In this document: one piece after another, positions 6,909 to 14,983 of the stretch
How the letters are laid out: each line of letters begins with the position of its first letter
How positions within the stretch are numbered: position 1 is the first letter of the stretch
DNA from: an uncultured Pseudomonadota bacterium
GTDB taxonomy: Bacteria > Pseudomonadota > Alphaproteobacteria > RF32 > CAG-239
Assembly (NCBI GenBank): GCA_949300375.1
Contig: CASGEB010000005.1
Location: 1-59,051, forward strand
Reading direction: 5' to 3'
DNA length: 59,051 nt
Notes under the pieces: generated by a model
What the model was told of the DNA's origin: nothing
The model's input: the letters and a program-made list of their open reading frames with translations, nothing else
Database searches by the model: none
Program-made: the position numbers and the translations under genes

Positions 6909-9242
6909 ATGGCAGAAACAAAAGAAAAATATCCGGTGCTTCCGTTGCGGGACATTGTGGTTTATCCCAAAATGGTCGTGCCGTTGTTTGTCGGGAGGGA
7001 TAAGTCCATCAAGGCTTTGCAGGCCGGCGTTGACAAAGACAAGAATGTTGTTCTCCTGACGCAAAAAGACGCCAAAATCGATGATCCGTCCGAAGATGAT
7101 TTGTTTAAAGTCGGAACGGTCGGGACGGTTTTGCAGCTTTTGAAACTGCCGGACGGAACGGTTAAGGTTCTGATTGAAGGGCTTGAACGGGTTAAAATTG
7201 ATGATTTTATGCCCAATCCTGATTTTATTGAGGTTACGGCGACCATTTTACCCGAGGTTGAAGAGCCGGAGAATCTGGAGCTTGAGGCGTTGGTGCGCGC
7301 CGTGTTGTCTCAGTTTGAGGAATATGTCAAGCTTTCGCGCAAGACGCCGCCGGAAGCCCTGGCCGCCGTCAGCCAGATTGACGATTACAGCAAACTGGCC
7401 GATACCATTGCTTCTCATCTTTCGTTGAAGATTGAAGAAAAGCAGGCCTTGCTTGAAGGCGAGACGCTGCGCGACAGGTTTGAGAAAATTCTGGGCTTTA
7501 TGGATGCCGAAATTACCGTGCTGGAAGTTGAAAACCGGATTAAATCCCGGGTTAAGCAGCAGATGGAAAAAAGCCAGAAGGAATATTATCTGAACGAGCA
7601 AATGAAAGCCATTCAGAAAGAACTCGGCGATGAAGAAGACGGTGATGAAATTGCCGAGTATATGCGAAAAATTGAAAAGACGAAATTGTCAAAAGAAGCG
7701 CGGGAAAAGGCTCTGGCGGAAGTGAAAAAGCTAAAGACCATGAGCGCTATGTCTTCCGAGGCGACGGTTGTCCGCAATTATCTTGACTGGCTGCTGGATA
7801 TTCCGTGGAAAAAACGTTCCAAAGTTAACAAAGATATGCAAAAAGCTTTGGAAATTCTGGAAAAAGATCATTACGGACTTGATAAGGTCAAAGAACGGAT
7901 TGTCGAATATCTGGCCGTACAGTCCCGGGCCGGAAAGGTCAAAGGGCCTATTTTGTGTCTGGTCGGGCCTCCGGGCGTGGGCAAGACTTCTCTGGGTAAA
8001 TCGATTGCGCGGGCGACAGGGCGCAATTTTGTGCGCGCTTCACTCGGCGGTATGCGCGACGAAGCAGAAATCCGCGGACACAGACGGACATACATCGGTT
8101 CTATGCCGGGCAAAATTATTAAAGGAATGAAAAAAGCCGGAACGTCCAATCCGTTGTTTTTGCTTGATGAAATTGACAAGCTGGGTAACGATTGGCGCGG
8201 GGATCCGAGTTCTGCATTGCTGGAGGTCTTGGATCCGGAGCAAAATGCGGCTTTTAATGACCATTATCTGGAAGTTGACTATGATTTGTCCGATGTGATG
8301 TTTGTAACAACGGCAAACTCTCTGGATATGCCGCGGCCGCTGTTGGATCGTATGGAGATTATCCGCCTTTCCGGGTACACCGAAGATGAGAAGATCGAGA
8401 TTTCCAAGCGGCATCTGATTCCGAAGATTTTTGAGGAAAATGCCGTGAAACCGCATGAGCTTGTGATTACGGATGATGCCATACGCGATATTATCCGCTA
8501 TTATACCCGCGAGGCCGGCGTGCGTAATTTGGAACGCGAGCTTTCTAAAATTGCGCGCAAAGCGGTTAAAAATATTTTGTTGGAGAAAAAAGGCCATATT
8601 GAGGTTAATGCCAAGAATTTGGAAAAATATCTCGGCGTTATCAAATATCGTTACGGCGAGGCGGAATCCGAAGACCATGTCGGTGTGACGACCGGATTGG
8701 CCTGGACAGAAGTCGGCGGGGATATTTTGTTTATTGAAGCGGTTGATATGCCCGGAAAAGGCAAAATTACACAGACCGGCAAGCTTGGCGATGTGATGAA
8801 AGAATCCATCGAAACGGCTTATTCGGTTGTCCGGGCGCATTCCAAACAATTGGGAATCGATCCGGAAATCTTTGAAAAAACGGATATTCACGTTCATGTT
8901 CCGGAAGGGGCAACGCCAAAAGACGGGCCATCGGCGGGTATTGCGATGTATACGACTTTGGTTTCCGTCCTGACAAAAATACCGGTTCGGAAAGACGTGG
9001 CGATGACCGGCGAAATTACGCTGCAGGGCAGGGTGTTGCCAATCGGCGGCCTGAAAGAAAAGCTGCTTTCGGCTTTGCGCGGCGGAATTAAAACCGTTAT
9101 TATCCCGAAAGACAATGAAAAAGATTTGGCCGAGATTCCGGATAATGTTAAAAAAGGAATGAAAATTATTCCGGTTGACGAGGTTTCAAAAGTTTTGGAT
9201 ATTGCGCTGAAACGAAAAATCAAACCTCAGAAAGAAAAATAA
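6909..9242 (+). CDS. lon: ATP-dependent protease Lon, 777 aa
   Basis: Cytoplasmic AAA+ serine protease that degrades misfolded and regulatory proteins. The N-terminal LON domain starts at YPVLPLRDIVVYP. The Walker A GPPGVGKTS is at about 354, Walker B LFLLDEID about 60 residues later. The protease domain has the catalytic Ser in PKDGPSAG and Lys in LKEKLLSALRGG. I start at ATG 6909 (MAETKEKYPV), with AAGGTG upstream; an earlier in-frame codon at 6822 would add 29 residues outside the family start. Followed by a strong terminator, so it is monocistronic. Confidence 0.97.
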   Translation: MAETKEKYPVLPLRDIVVYPKMVVPLFVGRDKSIKALQAGVDKDKNVVLLTQKDAKIDDPSEDDLFKVGTVGTVLQLLKLPDGTVKVLIEGLERVKIDDFMPNPDFIEVTATILPEVEEPENLELEALVRAVLSQFEEYVKLSRKTPPEALAAVSQIDDYSKLADTIASHLSLKIEEKQALLEGETLRDRFEKILGFMDAEITVLEVENRIKSRVKQQMEKSQKEYYLNEQMKAIQKELGDEEDGDEIAEYMRKIEKTKLSKEAREKALAEVKKLKTMSAMSSEATVVRNYLDWLLDIPWKKRSKVNKDMQKALEILEKDHYGLDKVKERIVEYLAVQSRAGKVKGPILCLVGPPGVGKTSLGKSIARATGRNFVRASLGGMRDEAEIRGHRRTYIGSMPGKIIKGMKKAGTSNPLFLLDEIDKLGNDWRGDPSSALLEVLDPEQNAAFNDHYLEVDYDLSDVMFVTTANSLDMPRPLLDRMEIIRLSGYTEDEKIEISKRHLIPKIFEENAVKPHELVITDDAIRDIIRYYTREAGVRNLERELSKIARKAVKNILLEKKGHIEVNAKNLEKYLGVIKYRYGEAESEDHVGVTTGLAWTEVGGDILFIEAVDMPGKGKITQTGKLGDVMKESIETAYSVVRAHSKQLGIDPEIFEKTDIHVHVPEGATPKDGPSAGIAMYTTLVSVLTKIPVRKDVAMTGEITLQGRVLPIGGLKEKLLSALRGGIKTVIIPKDNEKDLAEIPDNVKKGMKIIPVDEVSKVLDIALKRKIKPQKEK

Positions 9243-9261
9243 TTTTTCAGAATCTTGTTGC

Positions 9262-9298
9262 AGCCGGTTTCCTTAAAATAAGGATGCCGGCTTTTTTT
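9262..9298 (+). terminator. lon terminator
   Basis: AGCCGG...TCCTTA / TAAGGA...GCCGGCT stem with small bulges, then seven T. Classic rho-independent shape, 20 bp after the lon stop. Confidence 0.85.
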
Positions 9299-9451
9299 GC
9301 GACTCTGCTGCGGGCGCAGAATCGCAATGCGAATCACCTGAGAATCAAGCTCTGGTGCGGTTTTTGCCGGTTTTTTCCTGTTAATAACCTGAAAAAATCT
9401 GTTTCTGTGCGGAAAAATGTGGATTTTTTGGGGTGAAAAGGCGGTTTTTGT

Positions 9452-9480
9452 TTGACTTTGCTAAAAAATAAAGCTTAAAT
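9452..9480 (+). promoter_or_regulatory. HU gene promoter
   Basis: TTGACT (9452-9457), 17 bp, TTAAAT (9475-9480). A second, perfect TATAAT lies at 9530-9535 closer to the gene but lacks a well-spaced -35 box (TTGAGG is 20 bp away), so there may be two starts. Confidence 0.55.
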
Positions 9481-9568
9481 TTTTTGTGTAAGGGGCGTTA
9501 GGCTTGAGGAATCAAGGAATAATCCGCCTTATAATGATTTATAACTTTTATTAGAGGGAGTCTTCACC

Positions 9569-9841
9569 GTGAATAAAAACGAATTAATTTCTAGCATTGC
9601 TAATGAAACCGGTTTGACCAAAACTGATTCTGCCAAAGCTTTGGATGCTTTTGTATCTACAATTACTTCTGCTTTGAAATCCGGCGACGAAGTTCGTCTG
9701 GTTGGTTTCGGTACTTTTGCCGTATCTAAACGCTCTGCTACAACCGGCCGCAATCCGCGCACCGGCGCTGAGATTAAAATCCCGGCTCGCAAGCAGGCTA
9801 AATTCAAGGCTGGTAAAGCTCTGCAAGACTCTGTAAACTAA
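9569..9841 (+). CDS. hup: DNA-binding protein HU
   Basis: A 90-aa nucleoid protein of the HU/IHF family that bends and compacts DNA without strong sequence specificity. Visible features are the N-terminal helical dimer region (MNKNELISSIANETGLTK) and the beta-arm with GRNPRTGAEIKIPAR, which contains the Pro at the arm tip. The start is GTG 9569 behind GAGGGAG, and the conserved start of the family (MNKNEL) supports it. Two terminators in tandem follow, so it is a single-gene unit. HU-beta homodimer is likely because no second HU is seen here. Confidence 0.96.
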   Translation: MNKNELISSIANETGLTKTDSAKALDAFVSTITSALKSGDEVRLVGFGTFAVSKRSATTGRNPRTGAEIKIPARKQAKFKAGKALQDSVN

Positions 9842-9849
9842 TAAACAGC

Positions 9850-9875
9850 GGATCGGCTTTGTGCCGGTCCTTTTT
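9850..9875 (+). terminator. First HU terminator
   Basis: GGATCGGC (9850-9857) pairs with GCCGGTCC (9863-9870) through one G-U pair, followed by TTTTT. Confidence 0.8.
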
Positions 9876-9890
9876 ATTAACGGAGTATTT

Positions 9891-9928
9891 AAAACGGAAT
9901 TCATTTCTTTGGTGGATTCCGTTTTTTT
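9891..9928 (+). terminator. Second HU terminator
   Basis: AACGGAAT (9893-9900) pairs with ATTCCGTT (9916-9923), followed by a long T-run. It backs up the first terminator 20 bp upstream. Confidence 0.75.
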
Positions 9929-10163
9929 ATAGATTGGTTTTACGATTCGGCTTTTTTTATTTTTACAGAATGCACGTTATGAGATATTTAACTATTTTGC
10001 TTTAAAATATGAGTTGTTGTTGCCGGAAAAATCTGTCAGACGGAAAAGCCTGCAAACTGCCGGTTTGGAAGAAATTATGGCTATTTTTAATTTTTTATTG
10101 CCATTTTAGACAAAATGAGTTATTATATAATTGAAATTTTGTTTTAACTGAAGGAATTCATGT
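9929..10163 (+). other. Gene-free interval before the secreted protein
   Basis: With the two terminators the interval 9842-10163 is 322 bp. The second half is AT-rich (TTATATAAT near 10131 may be a -10 box). No other feature seen. Confidence 0.5.
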
Positions 10164-10613
10164 ATGAAGAAAATTTTCAAATTTGATGATGCCGGAAAAA
10201 AATTACGCCGCGTTGCGCTGATTGCAATCGGAGCTTTTTCTTTGTCTGCAACCCAGATGCACGCTCAGGACGGCAGTAAGATTTTTAACAAGATTTATGA
10301 AAAGCTGGAAAAGTTTGACGAGGCGGTTGATAAAGTTACTCAGCCGGGGAGAGATTTGGCTTCTAAAGTCAGACGCAAAAAAGGCGAGCTTAATTGCGCC
10401 AAATATATTTTGGGGCAGGCTTTGCCGATGGAGATTGACCAACGGGTTAACCGGATAAAAAATATTTCCGGCAGAATTGGAAATGCCGTTGAAGTGGTTG
10501 GAGCCCTTTCAGAGGCAGGAAAACAAAAAAATATACAGCAACAAGAGCAGCCGACCCCAACGAAGCCGACTGTCCGTTATGTTAAAAGAGTACCGAGAGG
10601 AGGCCGCGATTAG
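10164..10613 (+). CDS. Small secreted protein, 149 aa
   Basis: Not recognised. The N-terminus is a Sec signal peptide: basic KKLRR, hydrophobic VALIAIGAFSLSA, then a likely cut near MHAQD (about residue 35). The mature part is charged and helical with one Cys, ending in a Gln/Pro/Thr-rich tail (QQEQPTPTKPT) and basic residues. ATG 10164 has AAGGAA 7 nt upstream. It stands alone between terminators. A periplasmic location is inferred; function unknown. Confidence 0.7.
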   Translation: MKKIFKFDDAGKKLRRVALIAIGAFSLSATQMHAQDGSKIFNKIYEKLEKFDEAVDKVTQPGRDLASKVRRKKGELNCAKYILGQALPMEIDQRVNRIKNISGRIGNAVEVVGALSEAGKQKNIQQQEQPTPTKPTVRYVKRVPRGGRD

Positions 10614-10653
10614 ATGACGCGGCTTCTTTTCTTTTAAAGTCTTATTGTAAAAA

Positions 10654-10686
10654 GGCCGGAGAAAATACTCCGGCCGGGATTTTTTA
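10654..10686 (+). terminator. Terminator of the secreted-protein gene
   Basis: Perfect 8-bp stem GGCCGGAG / CTCCGGCC (10654-10661 and 10668-10675) with loop AAAATA. The T-run starts 5 nt after the stem. Confidence 0.7.
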
Positions 10687-10905
10687 AGGCGGTTGTTGTT
10701 AAAAAGCATAAAACTGCGGAAATGTACGGTTTTATGACAGGCGGATGTCTCTCTCAATACCGGTTGCCGGCCGGGATGGAGATATAAAAGATATTCGGCG
10801 CTTGAAAAACAGTCGGCAAAAATTGTTGTTTTTGAAAAACTTTATTTTCTATCTGTCTGAAAATGTTTGTTTTTCAAAAAAGTCGATTTTTTTATTTTTT
10901 TTTGC

Positions 10906-10934
10906 TTGATTTATTAAATTTATGAGTGTATAAG
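10906..10934 (+). promoter_or_regulatory. tRNA-Val promoter
   Basis: TTGATT (10906-10911), 17 bp, TATAAG (10929-10934), ending 18 bp before the tRNA. Confidence 0.65.
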
Positions 10935-10952
10935 GTTTCTTGTAAACAAAAT

Positions 10953-11028
10953 GGGAGTTTAGCTCAGCTGGAAGAGCATCTCGTTTACACCGAGAGGGTC
11001 GGGAGTTCGAACCTCTCAACTCCCACCA
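10953..11028 (+). tRNA. tRNA-Val (anticodon UAC)
   Basis: A full 76-nt cloverleaf: acceptor GGGAGTT pairs with AACTCCC, D-arm AGCTCAGCTGG, anticodon stem TCTCG/CGAGA around loop TTTACAC (anticodon TAC), T-arm with GTTCGAA, and an encoded CCA. It lies at the left edge of the glycan island and has partial T-arm copies 50 bp downstream, so it may be an integration site. Confidence 0.97.
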
Positions 11029-11030
11029 AT

Positions 11031-11061
11031 TAAAAAACCCGCCTTTATGGCGGTTTTTTTT
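11031..11061 (+). terminator. tRNA terminator
   Basis: A-rich arm plus CCGCC pairs with GGCGG plus a T-run of eight, directly after the tRNA CCA end. Confidence 0.8.
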
Positions 11062-11074
11062 GTATTTAGTAAAA

Positions 11075-11097
11075 GGTTCGAACTCCCTCGGGAGTTC
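11075..11097. repeat. Inverted and direct copies of the tRNA T-arm
   Basis: GGTTCGAACTCCC (11075-11087) is the exact reverse complement of the T-arm of the tRNA just upstream, and TCGGGAGTTC (11088-11097) is a direct copy of part of it. Together they make the palindrome GAACTCCC-TC-GGGAGTTC. This is the type of scar expected at a tRNA-associated attachment site. Confidence 0.5.
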
Positions 11098-11105
11098 TTC
11101 GGTTC

Positions 11106-11170
11106 ATCGTCAAATTTAGGGGCAAGTTATCAAAAAGCATCATAAGGATCATTGTCAAAGTAAGGGGCAA
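11106..11170 (+). repeat. Two imperfect 20-bp direct repeats
   Basis: Copies at 11106-11125 and 11151-11170 share a core like GTCAAA-(T/G)T-(T/A)-AGGGGCAA and start 45 bp apart. They lie between the tRNA T-arm copies and the sialic-acid locus. Possibly recombinase or regulator binding sites; nothing proven. Confidence 0.4.
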
Positions 11171-11257
11171 AAAAATAAAAAATGTATTTATCAGTTCCTT
11201 CGTTTTTATAAAATTTTTATTTAGTCAAAAATATATTCACACTTTTTAATAATAATA

Positions 11258-11285
11258 TTTACAAAGCCAGCAATGCGTATATACT
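11258..11285 (+). promoter_or_regulatory. Promoter of the sialic-acid locus
   Basis: TTTACA (11258-11263), 16 bp, TATACT (11280-11285). The start near 11292 leaves about 32 nt before the chosen GTG at 11324. Confidence 0.55.
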
Positions 11286-11323
11286 AATTCTTACTAACAA
11301 TTTCCGTGACAAGGATTGTGAGA

Positions 11324-12475
11324 GTGTCTGTTATTAAAAAAGTAAAAAATAACGGGAAAGTAAAATATTACTTTCTCGGAATGAAAGTTTATACCAAAAA
11401 GCCCAAAACCGGAAAGCTGCCGTTAAAAGAGCCGCTTTTGTCCGCATTGGAGAAACGGGAGGCTGACAATGCTGCCCGTAAAACGCAAAATGCCTTTTAT
11501 ACCATTCGTTCTTTTTGGGAATTATATGGCTGTGACGACCGCACCCTTAATATGATGGAATATGTTTTGTTTGTGGAGCAAATGGAACATCCGCTTATTT
11601 ATCTGATGTATTTGCAGTCATTGTTGGAACGGGGTGAAGAAAAACGCTGTGAAATCGGGTTGAAATATTATGTCTCAAAATTCGGTCTGACAGAAATTGA
11701 GAGCTTTCTGCCGTTGTCCTCTTTTGCCGTTCGGCACCAAATTCAGAATGATAAGATTAAAAAAGCTGCTTTTATTTTTGACACGATGGAAGACAACCGG
11801 AAACACAACAGGTTTGCCGATTGGCTGAAAGGAAAAAGCCTGGCGGTTGTTGGAAATTCTCCGAATATTGTCGGCAGCGGGCTTGGGCGGCAAATTGATT
11901 CCCGCGATGTGGTGATGCGTATTAATTCTTTTGCGCTAACACCGGAACTGGCTGAAGATATTGGCACAAAAGTTAATGTCTGGATTCATAACGGAGTCGG
12001 GCCGACTTTTACCTGCGGCAATATGGAGCGGGATTATCAATGGATTTTTATGATTGACGACTATTGGCACAAATGGCAGTCCCGAGTAGACAGCGCATCG
12101 GTTGATTTGTTTCTTGACAGTTTGTTTGAGCTTTGCCGGAAAAAGCCACAGAGCCTGATTTATTGCCCATCGGAAATTTATCGCCGGCTGCGGCAGACTT
12201 CCTGTCTGCGTCATCCTTCGGCCGGGCTGATTATCCTTTATTATATTTATTCGGTTTTGGGAGAGCTTTCCGAAGATGATGTTTTTGCTTTTAACGATAA
12301 GGAGCAGGAACACGGGTTGGATTTGCCGACGCCGTTGAAACTTCCAACTTCCCGCCGGACAGACAGGTTTATTGAAGAACCAAATAGTTATAATTTTTTG
12401 CTTAATGTTGAGACGTCTCATAATTTTAATGAAGAACTGCGTTTTAGAAAAACTTTTTTGAAGAAGAAGGATTAA
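11324..12475 (+). CDS. GT29-family sialyltransferase, 383 aa
   Basis: Residues about 168-205 read LAVVGNSPNIVGSGLG followed by IDSRDVVMRIN, which is the sialylmotif-L pattern of glycosyltransferase family 29, the family of animal sialyltransferases; CLRHPSAGLIILYYI near 300 fits the region of motif S. GT29 enzymes transfer sialic acid from CMP-sialic acid. The neighbours NeuB and NeuA supply that donor. The N-terminal 35 residues carry a basic YYFLGMKVYTKK element shared with other proteins of the island. I chose GTG 11324 because AAGGA lies 8 nt upstream; in-frame GTGs at 11306 and 11318 are alternatives. Acceptor unknown. Confidence 0.82.
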   Translation: MSVIKKVKNNGKVKYYFLGMKVYTKKPKTGKLPLKEPLLSALEKREADNAARKTQNAFYTIRSFWELYGCDDRTLNMMEYVLFVEQMEHPLIYLMYLQSLLERGEEKRCEIGLKYYVSKFGLTEIESFLPLSSFAVRHQIQNDKIKKAAFIFDTMEDNRKHNRFADWLKGKSLAVVGNSPNIVGSGLGRQIDSRDVVMRINSFALTPELAEDIGTKVNVWIHNGVGPTFTCGNMERDYQWIFMIDDYWHKWQSRVDSASVDLFLDSLFELCRKKPQSLIYCPSEIYRRLRQTSCLRHPSAGLIILYYIYSVLGELSEDDVFAFNDKEQEHGLDLPTPLKLPTSRRTDRFIEEPNSYNFLLNVETSHNFNEELRFRKTFLKKKD

Positions 12476-12479
12476 AGAA

Positions 12480-13367
12480 ATGGTATATCCCGTTGTTATT
12501 GCGGAAATCGGCTGCAACCATAAAGGCGATATTGAAATTGCCCACAAAATGATAAAGCTTTTGGGGGTGTTTAAAACCTTAAATCCGGCTTCGGCCATAG
12601 ATGTGGTCAAATTTCAGAAGCGGACGAACAAAGAATTGTTGACCCCGGAAGAGTATAATGCGCCGCATCCTCATCCGGAAAACAGTTACGGAAAAACTTA
12701 TGGCGAGCATCGTGAGTTCTTGGAGTTTGACCTGGCGCAAAATGCCCAACTGAAGAAATGGTGTGAAGAAGAAGGCCTTATTTATTCGACTTCGACCTGG
12801 GATTTGACGGCGGCCAAAGAGATTGTTTCTTTGAATCCGAAGATGATTAAAGTTCCTTCGGCTTGTAATCTGGATTTTGATATGTTGGCGTATCTCCGCG
12901 ACAATTATTGCGGTGAAATACATCTTTCTTTCGGAATGACAACCAAAGAAGAAGAGCACAAAATCGTGGATTTTTTCAAGATGAAAGACCGGGCGAAAGA
13001 TATGGTGATATATGCCTGTACGTCCGGCTATCCGGTGCCATTTGAGGATATTTGCCTGAAAGAGATAACCCGGCTTAAAGAAACTTACGGACAAGAGGTG
13101 AAAGCCATCGGCTTTTCCGGGCATCATTTGGGAATTGCGGTTGATATTGCCGCTTTGGCGTTAGGCGCGACTTATTTTGAAAGGCATTTTACGCTGGACA
13201 GAACCTGGAAAGGAACCGATCATGCCGCCAGTCTGGAACCGGCAGGAATGCAGAAACTGGCGCGGGACTTGCGCAATGTGGCGTTGGCGCTGACGGAAAA
13301 GTCGGAAGATATTTTGGATATTGAAAAAGTTCAGCGGAAAAAACTGAAAAGGAAAGTGGCAAAATGA
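12480..13367 (+). CDS. neuB: Sialic acid synthase, NeuB/NANS type, lacking SAF domain
   Basis: Condenses phosphoenolpyruvate with an N-acetylhexosamine (or its phosphate) to a nonulosonic acid. The TIM barrel is intact: AEIGCNHKGD at the start, KFQKRTNKE, the loop YGKTYGEHREFLEF, and ERHFTLDRTWKGTDHAASLEP near 235-255. The last two blocks resemble animal NANS closely. The protein ends at 295 aa, right after the barrel, whereas NeuB and NANS normally run to about 340-360 with a C-terminal antifreeze-like SAF domain. It begins 4 bp after the GT29 gene and overlaps the next gene by 4 nt. Neu5Ac versus Kdn or another nonulosonate cannot be decided. Confidence 0.88.
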   Translation: MVYPVVIAEIGCNHKGDIEIAHKMIKLLGVFKTLNPASAIDVVKFQKRTNKELLTPEEYNAPHPHPENSYGKTYGEHREFLEFDLAQNAQLKKWCEEEGLIYSTSTWDLTAAKEIVSLNPKMIKVPSACNLDFDMLAYLRDNYCGEIHLSFGMTTKEEEHKIVDFFKMKDRAKDMVIYACTSGYPVPFEDICLKEITRLKETYGQEVKAIGFSGHHLGIAVDIAALALGATYFERHFTLDRTWKGTDHAASLEPAGMQKLARDLRNVALALTEKSEDILDIEKVQRKKLKRKVAK

Positions 13368-14038
13368 GTTTTGTTTTATTCGGTAAGAAAAAATATACAG
13401 ACGGGGACAAGCTTATAAGCGTATTTTATCTTTTGGGGATTCCGGTGCGGAAAAAGGTCAAAGCCCCGGGATTTGTGAAAAAATATCTGTTTGGGATAAA
13501 AGTCAGCAAACGCCATAAACAACCTGAGATTGCTTTTTTGGGTGGGAGCAACTGTTTGCTAGATAATAAAATGATTTATGGAGAAGAGGTTAAAAATATT
13601 GCCAGGTCTGTCGGGATTGGTTTGAAAGTAAACAATCCGAGCTGGGTTACCCCGAATACCGAATTGGGAGATTTTGTGAATTTTAACGGGATGCGGATTA
13701 CAGGCGGCGGAAAATGTAAAATCGGGAACTATTTTCATAGCGGCGCCGGGTGTAAAATCCTGACCGAAAATCATAATTATAACAAAGGTACGGAAATCCC
13801 GTATGATTCGACGTATGTTTATAAAGATGTTGTTATTGAAGATTTTGTTTGGTTGGGGATAGACGTTATTATCCTGCCGGGAACAATTATCCGGGAAGGG
13901 GCGATTATTCAGGCGGGAGCGGTTGTTCACGGAGAGATTCCCCGGTGTGCGATTGCCGGAGGAAATCCGGCGAAAGTTTTTGCGTATCGGGATATTGAGC
14001 ATTTTGACAAATTAAAAGAAGAGAAGAAATTTCATTAA
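13364..14038 (+). CDS. Hexapeptide-repeat acyltransferase, 224 aa
   Basis: Residues about 85-210 form a left-handed beta-helix (ELGDFVNFNGMRITGGGKCKIG; later VWLGIDVIILPGTIIREGAIIQAGAVV) ending in the NPAKVFAYRD signature of sugar O- or N-acetyltransferases. The His of TENHNYN is the likely catalytic region. The first 50 residues hold two or three copies of a basic LFGIK/LLGIPV-type element found in other island proteins. Its place between neuB and neuA suggests acetylation of sialic acid or of the glycan; this is inference. Confidence 0.85.
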   Translation: MSFVLFGKKKYTDGDKLISVFYLLGIPVRKKVKAPGFVKKYLFGIKVSKRHKQPEIAFLGGSNCLLDNKMIYGEEVKNIARSVGIGLKVNNPSWVTPNTELGDFVNFNGMRITGGGKCKIGNYFHSGAGCKILTENHNYNKGTEIPYDSTYVYKDVVIEDFVWLGIDVIILPGTIIREGAIIQAGAVVHGEIPRCAIAGGNPAKVFAYRDIEHFDKLKEEKKFH

Positions 14039-14102
14039 GGCCTATTGTTGGTGGCGAATGTTTGTCTGGAAAATTTAATAGAAAAATTGAAAGGAAATTA
14101 AT

Positions 14103-14960
14103 ATGAAAAATTGTCCTGTGTGCGGAAGTTCTAATTTTGGACATATAAATAAAAATCCTGATTTTTCAGGCTTGGATGTTGTGGAATGCAAGCATTGCCA
14201 TTTCTTTTATACGCAGGTTGAGGACGGGCAGAATTTTTACGATTACTACAAAGAGGAATATCGTACGGAGAGAGGAGAAAAGGCGTCTCCCCAATATATT
14301 ACAAAGATGAATTTTCGGGCGGAGGCGCAAAAGAATTTTATTTTTGAATTTGAGCCTGACATTTATGGCAAAAAGATTTTGGAGATTGGCTGCGGGTGTG
14401 GTTCTTTGCTGAAGATTTTTGAAAATTACGGTTGTGATTTGACAGGCTATGAACCAGATGAAAAAATGTTTCAGAAGGCTCGGTCTCGTTTGCCGAAAGC
14501 TGCTCTTTATAATGATATTTTCCGGCCGGGAAATTTGCCGGATGAGAGTTTTGATATGGTTCTTTTATCGCACGTTTTGGAACATGTGGAGGACTTGCAT
14601 CTTTATTTGCAGGATTTTCAAAGAATATTAAAACCGGGAGGCGTGTTGTTTATTGAGGTTCCTCAGGAAAGCAGGGCAAAAGTAAAAGCTGTGTTGAAAT
14701 ATCGTACAGGATTAGGACATTTGTGGTTTTTCAGTTCTAAGAATTTGAAAAGACTTTTAAAACAATATTTTCCGAAGTTAAAAATTGAATGTTACGGGAT
14801 GCCGCTCGGAATGTATATGGGACAATGGTTTAACACAAAAATGTATAGACTTTTTAAACTATTGCGTGTGCGGGGGGGGGGTACCCTTGCGGAACAGTTT
14901 AGCAAAAAATGTAAAAAAGGCATTTATTTGAGGTGTTGTTGTCGCAAAGAATTTTGCTAA
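14103..14960 (+). CDS. SAM-dependent methyltransferase with zinc ribbon and G10 tract
   Basis: The N-terminus has two Cys pairs (CPVCGS and CKHC), then the class I methyltransferase motif ILEIGCGCGSLLKIF at about 95-109 and LLSHVLEHVED (motif for the carbinol/sugar methyltransferases). It probably methylates a sugar of the surface glycan. Ten consecutive G at 14872-14881 lie in codons 257-260. The present frame gives 285 aa ending in a Cys/Arg-rich tail; one G fewer would end at VKKAFI about 20 codons after the tract, and one more would stop within about 10 codons. The C-terminus is therefore likely to vary by slippage. Confidence 0.85.
   Translation: MKNCPVCGSSNFGHINKNPDFSGLDVVECKHCHFFYTQVEDGQNFYDYYKEEYRTERGEKASPQYITKMNFRAEAQKNFIFEFEPDIYGKKILEIGCGCGSLLKIFENYGCDLTGYEPDEKMFQKARSRLPKAALYNDIFRPGNLPDESFDMVLLSHVLEHVEDLHLYLQDFQRILKPGGVLFIEVPQESRAKVKAVLKYRTGLGHLWFFSSKNLKRLLKQYFPKLKIECYGMPLGMYMGQWFNTKMYRLFKLLRVRGGGTLAEQFSKKCKKGIYLRCCCRKEFC
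14872..14881 (+). repeat. Homopolymeric G10 tract in coding sequence
   Basis: Ten G in a row within an AT-rich gene, inside the methyltransferase at 14103. Tracts of this length are typical contingency loci in surface-glycan genes of phase-variable bacteria. Confidence 0.9.
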
Positions 14961-14983
14961 AATTTTTGATATGAGGCAGTTAA

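Larger units (their letters stand above)
9243..9568 (+). other. lon-hup intergenic region
   Basis: This 326-bp stretch holds the lon terminator and the HU promoter region. Between about 9300 and 9440 I see only short dyads (for example TCGCA-A-TGCGA near 9322) and no open frame with a ribosome site. Confidence 0.6.
10614..10952 (+). other. Gene-free interval before tRNA-Val
   Basis: A 339-bp stretch holding the terminator at 10654 and the tRNA promoter at 10906. Otherwise AT-rich, without a convincing open frame or repeat. Confidence 0.5.

Noticed and set aside
8040..8897. Long minus-strand open frame (285 codons) inside lon
   Set aside because: It lies fully within the unmistakable lon gene and its protein shows no family pattern; it is an antisense shadow.
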